NCBI GenBank assembly: GCA_022495005.1
Contig: JAGYXB010000439.1
Coordinates: forward strand, 124,001 to 188,000
From: Rhyacophila brunnea
Taxonomy: Eukaryota; Arthropoda; Insecta; Trichoptera; Rhyacophilidae
Direction of reading: 5' to 3'
Length of the DNA: 64,000 bases
In this document: one piece after another, positions 58,471-64,000 of the stretch
Layout of the letters: each line of letters starts with the position of its first letter
Numbering within the stretch: the stretch's first letter is position 1
Translations under genes and position numbers: made by a program
Notes under the pieces: generated by a model
Told to the model about the DNA's origin: nothing
The model's input: the letters and a program-made list of their open reading frames with translations, nothing else
Database searches by the model: none

Positions 58471-58905
58471 TTGTCGGACAGTAACTATTAGCATAATTTG
58501 AGCTAGTTACCTATAAATGTATGAATAATATAAATATACATAATATATGTGTTTAAACTGACAATGGCCTTTTTATGTATTATATGTAATTCCAGATACT
58601 TGAAATTACACACAGGTACTAATTCGGTGACAATATATTTTATTCCAATTTAAGGATGTTACAAAAATGGGTCCCATAATATAACGATTTAAAAAAAGAA
58701 CTGTTTGTTCAATTGTAAATAGATCTTCAAGTCTCTTTATACGGATAGTGTTTTGAAAACTTTTTAAAAATCTACAAATCAACTTTCATGTCAGTAAGTG
58801 TGATGGAAATATGTTTTTTTTCCAAACTTTTAGGCAGGTAGATGAAAGACAAATTTTTCTGGCGTTGCGGCCACGACGAAACCACTTTGGTTTTAGTGTC
58901 AGTAA

Positions 58906-59381
58906 GGCCATCCTCCCACGGCGCAACTAAAATCTGATGGAACTAGTTTGTGAAGGAACTCATAAACTGACCAATGTGATGCTTCGCACACGGCGCTACT
59001 GAAACCCAGTTGAAATAATAATCACATAACCTCAAACTGTCAAACTCAACTATCAACCGTGTTGTACAAAAACTGACAACACGCACGCTGCAGCGTTTAC
59101 ATACGGTTATTTTGATTTTCCAATTAATATTTAACCAATTTTGGTAAGAAAATATGATTTTTCACCGAAATCTAATGATGTTGGTACCACTGTTTTACGG
59201 TGACTGGAAACTTCAGAGACCGCGCGACTAGCATGTCGCATCTCTTCGCGACCGTTTTGAAGCTGAGAGATTCCAGTCTCGCCGTCAGCGAGCCGCCATT
59301 GAAATACATTAGCTAGATACTGGCTGTAATTTTAGTTTCAGTTCCGACGGACATAAGTTGCGCCGTGGGAGGATGGAGGCC
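58906..59381. mobile_element. Harbinger-like MITE with GGCC ends
   Basis: GGCCATCCTCCCACGGCGCA to TGCGCCGTGGGAGGATGGAG then GCC. A TAA lies before it and GTTA after it, so a 3-bp duplication is not exact. 476 bp, with a second GC-rich inverted segment in the centre. Confidence 0.7.
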
Positions 59382-62085
59382 GTTACCAACACCTAAATGA
59401 GTCACTAAACTGCCACCATTCTAACTATCTACGATGTTAGGTTGGTGCTACGAAGCGAATCGTATATTGGCAATGACATTAATTTAATGAATACATTTAA
59501 TAAAAATGTTTGATTGTTATGTTATGGCGTAAAGCGATTATATATTATTGAGTACTTATAATATTCTTGTGTTTAAATAATTATATGGAATGTCAATATA
59601 CATTACAGGTAACACTATTATCACGGTGTTTCCGCGAAAAAAAACTGTTTATCAATAATATTTTTTTGTTGTTTGAAGCATCATTCTGACATAGATCTAT
59701 TAATAAAATAAACGAATAGTAATCTATCAATATATATATTATATTTTTATAGTGTAAGCAATCCGTAATCCAGAATATCTTATCAGATAAAAAATAATTG
59801 ACAGCAGCATGTTGTTTATGTTTATCATCGTTAGCATGAAAATTTGTTTGGTCAAAGTCGAGGTATTTATTAAATTTTATTATAAAGTAAAAAAAATGGA
59901 AAAGTACGAAGTTATGTTAATTTTTAATACGCATGGATTATTGCTATCAATCCGGCTTATTTTGTCTCATCGGTAAACCTTGCCAAATTATTTTCTTTCA
60001 AAGTTTCCCAAACTCACAATATGCAGTACTTACCCTTTTACTCTTTAGATATATTATATATAGATTTTACACGCGTACCTTACTTCTGACGATGACTTCT
60101 TCCGAGTACTTTTTTTGTTGTAATTAGCCAATTGAACATCATTGGAGTCAAATTATAGACTCATTTTTTTAGGTTTCGAAGAAAGAGTTTAAAATTGTTG
60201 AAAAAAATATTAAGTAGGTATAGATTTAAATGAAATTATTGATTGAGATTTTTTGGGATTGAGATTGCAATTTTAGCTATGTACCTACGTAATATCTATC
60301 GTCCATAGTACCTATGCAACCGGACCCCGAAAGTCTCTGATAACTCGAAAATTTTTACGAAAATAAAATAAACCCTTCAAATGTTTCGTATTTTTATCTA
60401 TTACCGTATAGGTACGCGTACATGCGTACTGCATTTTGGGAAAGGCTGATATGCAGCATAGCAATAATTATATTATTATCTAAATACTTCCTTAAATGCA
60501 TATTGTTAGTACACTTCTGTTGTATCACTATCTAGAATTTACATAATTACACCACAACTTGGGACAGATCGCGAACAAAAAATAGATGTTTTCTATAAGA
60601 ACTTTAAATCTACATGGAAATTTACTAAATTCAGCGGCATGGGGTTCGACTTATCTCTTTTCTCATTTACGTATCTGTATGTATGTACATATTATTACAA
60701 TTACTTTGGCATATTTTACTCGTTTTAACAGGTATGTCTTGTGAAAATATAATATTAATAATTACTATTTTTATTAATAGGTAAGTATATTTCTGATAAT
60801 GTAGTACAAAATATACTTAGGGGCTAACTGGTTGACATAAACATAATAATGAACATCTTCAATCTGATATATAGATGTAGGTACTAGCTCTATAGATACC
60901 ATTGGTGACGGGTGGAGGGTTGACGTAAGCTGTGGAGATTCAGCATAAATAGTGCACAATTGTCAATCAAACTTATTTGTTTTTATTGAACTAAGAATAC
61001 AAATTGCAGATGTTGGTTAATTTTTAGAAATCAATCAAACCTAAAGTAAATCATAATAGTTATTGGGTAAAAAAATAGTGTTCTCTATAAAATATCTATC
61101 TAAAATTATTGCAATTTAATGACAATAAATAAGTATGACTGACAAAGTTTAGTGTGTACTATTTATGTCGGATTTCCACATCCTCCACTCGTCGCCACTG
61201 GTAGGTATGTAAAATTCAAGTTATCTTATATTTATAACGGGTTTAAAGATAATATTACGTGCACAATTAATTATGTCAAGAGAATGCAGTGATAATAAAA
61301 ATATTGATAATATATTCTTTTAAAATCAACGTGACGTGACGTTAAATCAAGTTATTTAGGTTCTGAGCAAGTTTTCTTACGTACGAGTAATACATACAAA
61401 AATCAATACCTATTATAATTCTAGCTATACATATCTGTAAAATGAATACTTACTCTAACCTAACCGCATTTTTTGTTCTGTGCATATTTTTATAATATTA
61501 ATTATAACAAACTAACCAATCCTTCATTCTTTAATACATTTTCAACTGGCAGAAAATGTCATAACCAGGTGAAAATGTTCTGATAGACAAAACCAAAATT
61601 AAATTGTGAAACAAGAGTAGACATTCTACCAAGAGATAAGAGTAAAGAAAATTAATGTGAAAATTAAAAAAATAAATATTAAAAACTGTATGACTTACTG
61701 AATTAATCCTTTTTAATAAAATTTTAAATGATACTGAAGTAACTTTATCTGGCACAAAGAATCACTTAGTTTTAAACAATAAACGTAGATCATTTAACTA
61801 ATTAACTCGATACACATAAATTCGACGAACAGGTAAAAAGATTGCGCGGGAACACAGCAAATAATACGCGCGATCGCCACTCCGAAATCGAAAATATTAA
61901 CTTTATTGAAGGACTGTTGATAATATTATACACTCGATAGCCTCGCCAAAATTTCGCTCTCTCCCGCCTGCATATAATTTAATATAATATATATTATACG
62001 CGATGCACACAATCCGTTTGCAAATTTATTGATGACACCCAATAAACATTATCTGAAATTTATGGATTATGCATTTTATTTGCAG
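59382..62085. other. Intergenic, no gene seen
   Basis: 2.7 kb of A/T-rich DNA with simple repeats; ORFs of 60-75 codons show no family resemblance. Confidence 0.5.
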
Positions 62086-62184
62086 CGGTTTTTTTATGTT
62101 GGGTATCTTGCGAGAACCTTTTCGCTCAAAACGCAGCACTAAGTAAGCAGGTACAAAGCAAAACAAGTCGAGCGACTGTTATCG
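62086..62184 (+). CDS. Candidate internal exon with signal-peptide-like start (weak)
   Basis: A TTTTATTTGCAG acceptor and G|GTATGT donor bound 99 nt. One frame reads VFLCWVSCENLFAQNAALSK and then a hydrophilic part, like the end of a signal peptide plus the start of a mature chain. No upstream exon with a start codon and no downstream exon is seen, so it may be chance. Confidence 0.25.
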
Positions 62185-62983
62185 GTATGTATTTCACTTT
62201 TTCTTTTACGCACTCAAGTATTTGGCAATTTATTTATTTGGGGTCGACTTGGCCGAAATAATGAGCTCGTTGCGCCCACTTTATGTATTCTTCAATAATT
62301 TTAAACAATATTTTTTTGATACAGTCTCGGAATGGAATTTTCCATGTATGTAATAGGATAATTGAATTCTTTTAGAAACAGAACGATACATAATTCTTAT
62401 GAGAACATGTTATCTACCTATTAAGCTACGCACTTTTCGGACCATTTTCTTATTCCGCGACCATTTTTTACTAGGCTAAATTTAATATGCTTGTCGTAGC
62501 GCATTTCCGGTTCCGGCAATGTTCGCATATTTTTTAAGTCCTGCTTATAAAATATTAGAATCTACCTACCAGAATATCATGTAATAATATAAACATTTTA
62601 CAAAATTCCTGGGAATATCATGCAATGCGTAAAGAGAAGCATTTTATTATTACTTAAGTTAGTATAACCGTAAATTTATCAAACATATATATGGTTTTAG
62701 TAAACGCAGAATTGAAGCATATCTGTGGGACCTGTGGAAAAAAATAATAGATTGGCTGCGCTTTTCATGGTGGACTATACATTGTGACGGAATGCTTGTG
62801 ATGCGGATGTGGATACTGAGGGGGGGGGGGTTATGTTAAGGATGCCAGGCATTGACCTTTTATGCTGTTGAAACTGGGTCCGTGGTTTGGTTGTCACTAC
62901 TGATTGCACTATCACTCTCGCGCGGTATATATTTGGGTCATTTGACATTTGGAATATGGCGTTTGACAGACAATGGTTTAGGT
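62185..62983. other. No feature seen
   Basis: A run of ten G at 62820-62829 is the only notable point. Confidence 0.5.
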
Positions 62984-63779
62984 CAGTGGTTCCCAAAGTT
63001 GACTGGGCTCTGACCCATCTAACAAAAATTTCCAATCTTGGGACCTACCTCTTAGATGTCTTAGAGAAAAGAGGGCATAAATATTGGTAATGCTCAGATT
63101 TCCTAGTGGCGAGTCGTGGAACTACTTAATACTGTCTTATTTGTTCTAATTGAAATAAAAAAATATTTTTATAAGTGTTACCAATATGAATGAAAGACTG
63201 TTGAAATAAGAAACACAACTTAAATAAATAAAAAAATATTACTAAAATACCTACACCTGCAAGGTTTTTTTACAAAGTTATTTCAATGGGAAGGATGTAT
63301 TTTTTTCTTATTTTTCTTCATTACAGTTTTAGCATAAACTTCAACTTTAGTTACTTTTAATCGCAGTGAGTTTGATATAGCCAATTTATTTCGGTATTTA
63401 GTTTTAATCTTAACCATAGCCGAAAATCCGACCTCATGTAGATATGAGGTAGTAAAGAGGATGAGGACTTTCATAGCTTCATCGAACAGGCAAGGATAAT
63501 TATCAGCAACTGAGAGCCAGAATTTCGTTAACTGTTTACGATTGAAAATATTTTTCAGTGACGTATCTTCTGATAAATCAATGAGTTCTTCACTTGCTTT
63601 TGTTGATATACTAGTTGGTAAGTCGTCTTGAAAATTTTTTTAGGAATTATAAATAGCTGAATAAAATATCAAATTTATCACTTCCTATTTTTTTAATTCA
63701 TGTATACGGTGGCGAGGGCCCACTCAATATTCGCTCGCGACCCACTGATGGGTCGCGACCCATAGTTTGGGAAACCATG
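62984..63779 (-). mobile_element. hAT element, family h7, with transposase tail
   Basis: CAGTGGTTCCCAAAGTT to TTTGGGAAACCATG with 8-bp duplication GTTTAGGT (62976-62983 and 63780-63787). GGGTCGCGACCCAT lies inside the right end. 796 bp. Confidence 0.9.
63283..63560 (-). pseudogene. hAT transposase C-terminal fragment (FAM200-like)
   Basis: The minus strand has TTSYLHEVGFSAMVKIKTKY then RNKLAISNSLRLKVTK, and SH before the stop; further 5' LTKFWLSVADNYP fits the same region (F......YP....A....L...T.YL.E.GFS). It is a different copy from 50879-51133, with a frame break in the upstream part. Confidence 0.75.
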
Positions 63780-63787
63780 GTTTAGGT

Positions 63788-64000
63788 TATAAGTGTTTAT
63801 AAATGCACGATTGATGAATGACTGTGTATGCCCTTTGAATTCCTCGATAACGACGTTCTAGCTGTAACAAGCATAGACGCGCTGGTTATCTTGAGGTAGG
63901 TGCCTGAATGTTTTTCAATCACGGTCGACTGATGACCCGTAACTGAGTTACGCATGGACTTGTAATAATGAGGATTAGAGGTAGGAGGGAAATATAGGGA
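63788..64000. other. Window end, no feature seen
   Basis: No gene or repeat recognised. Confidence 0.5.

Overview
This is an AT-rich, transposon-dense stretch of an animal nuclear genome, almost certainly an insect. The signs are spliced genes with short exons, tRNA-headed SINEs, many hAT, Harbinger and TTAA-type DNA elements, LINE remnants, and abundant short GTAGGTACCTAC-like simple sequence. I cannot fix the order; a hemipteran or a lepidopteran would both fit. No prokaryotic gene, CRISPR array, rRNA or free-standing tRNA gene was found.

Layout. 1-8.2 kb is a graveyard of DNA transposons: a long-armed foldback in TTAA, an element with TTAGAGG termini and repeated ACGGAAGTCC motifs, and a Harbinger-like element with a broken MADF gene. 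8.25-34.9 kb is a tandem duplication of one unit (about 14.1 and 12.5 kb). Each unit carries an intact six-exon plus-strand gene for a 272-residue secreted protein with 14 cysteines in its mature part. The family was not recognised. The two coding sequences differ at about 17 of 819 positions (263/272 residues identical by hand). The lengths of the units differ largely because each took its own transposons after the duplication, and several insertions have clean empty sites in the other unit.

36.2-50.4 kb is a complete ten-exon minus-strand HGSNAT gene (lysosomal heparan-alpha-glucosaminide N-acetyltransferase). The predicted protein has 562 residues, all nine junction phases agree, and one intron is GC-AG. 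Its introns hold hAT, Harbinger-like, SINE and LINE pieces.

50.4-64 kb is mostly gene-poor: three more hAT elements with 8-bp target duplications, an LTR followed by a primer-binding-like site, several MITEs and a tandem repeat. One weak candidate signal-peptide exon lies near 62.1 kb.

The secreted gene pair and HGSNAT have no evident functional link. The main value of the window is the recent duplication, with its paired record of sequence change and transposon arrival.
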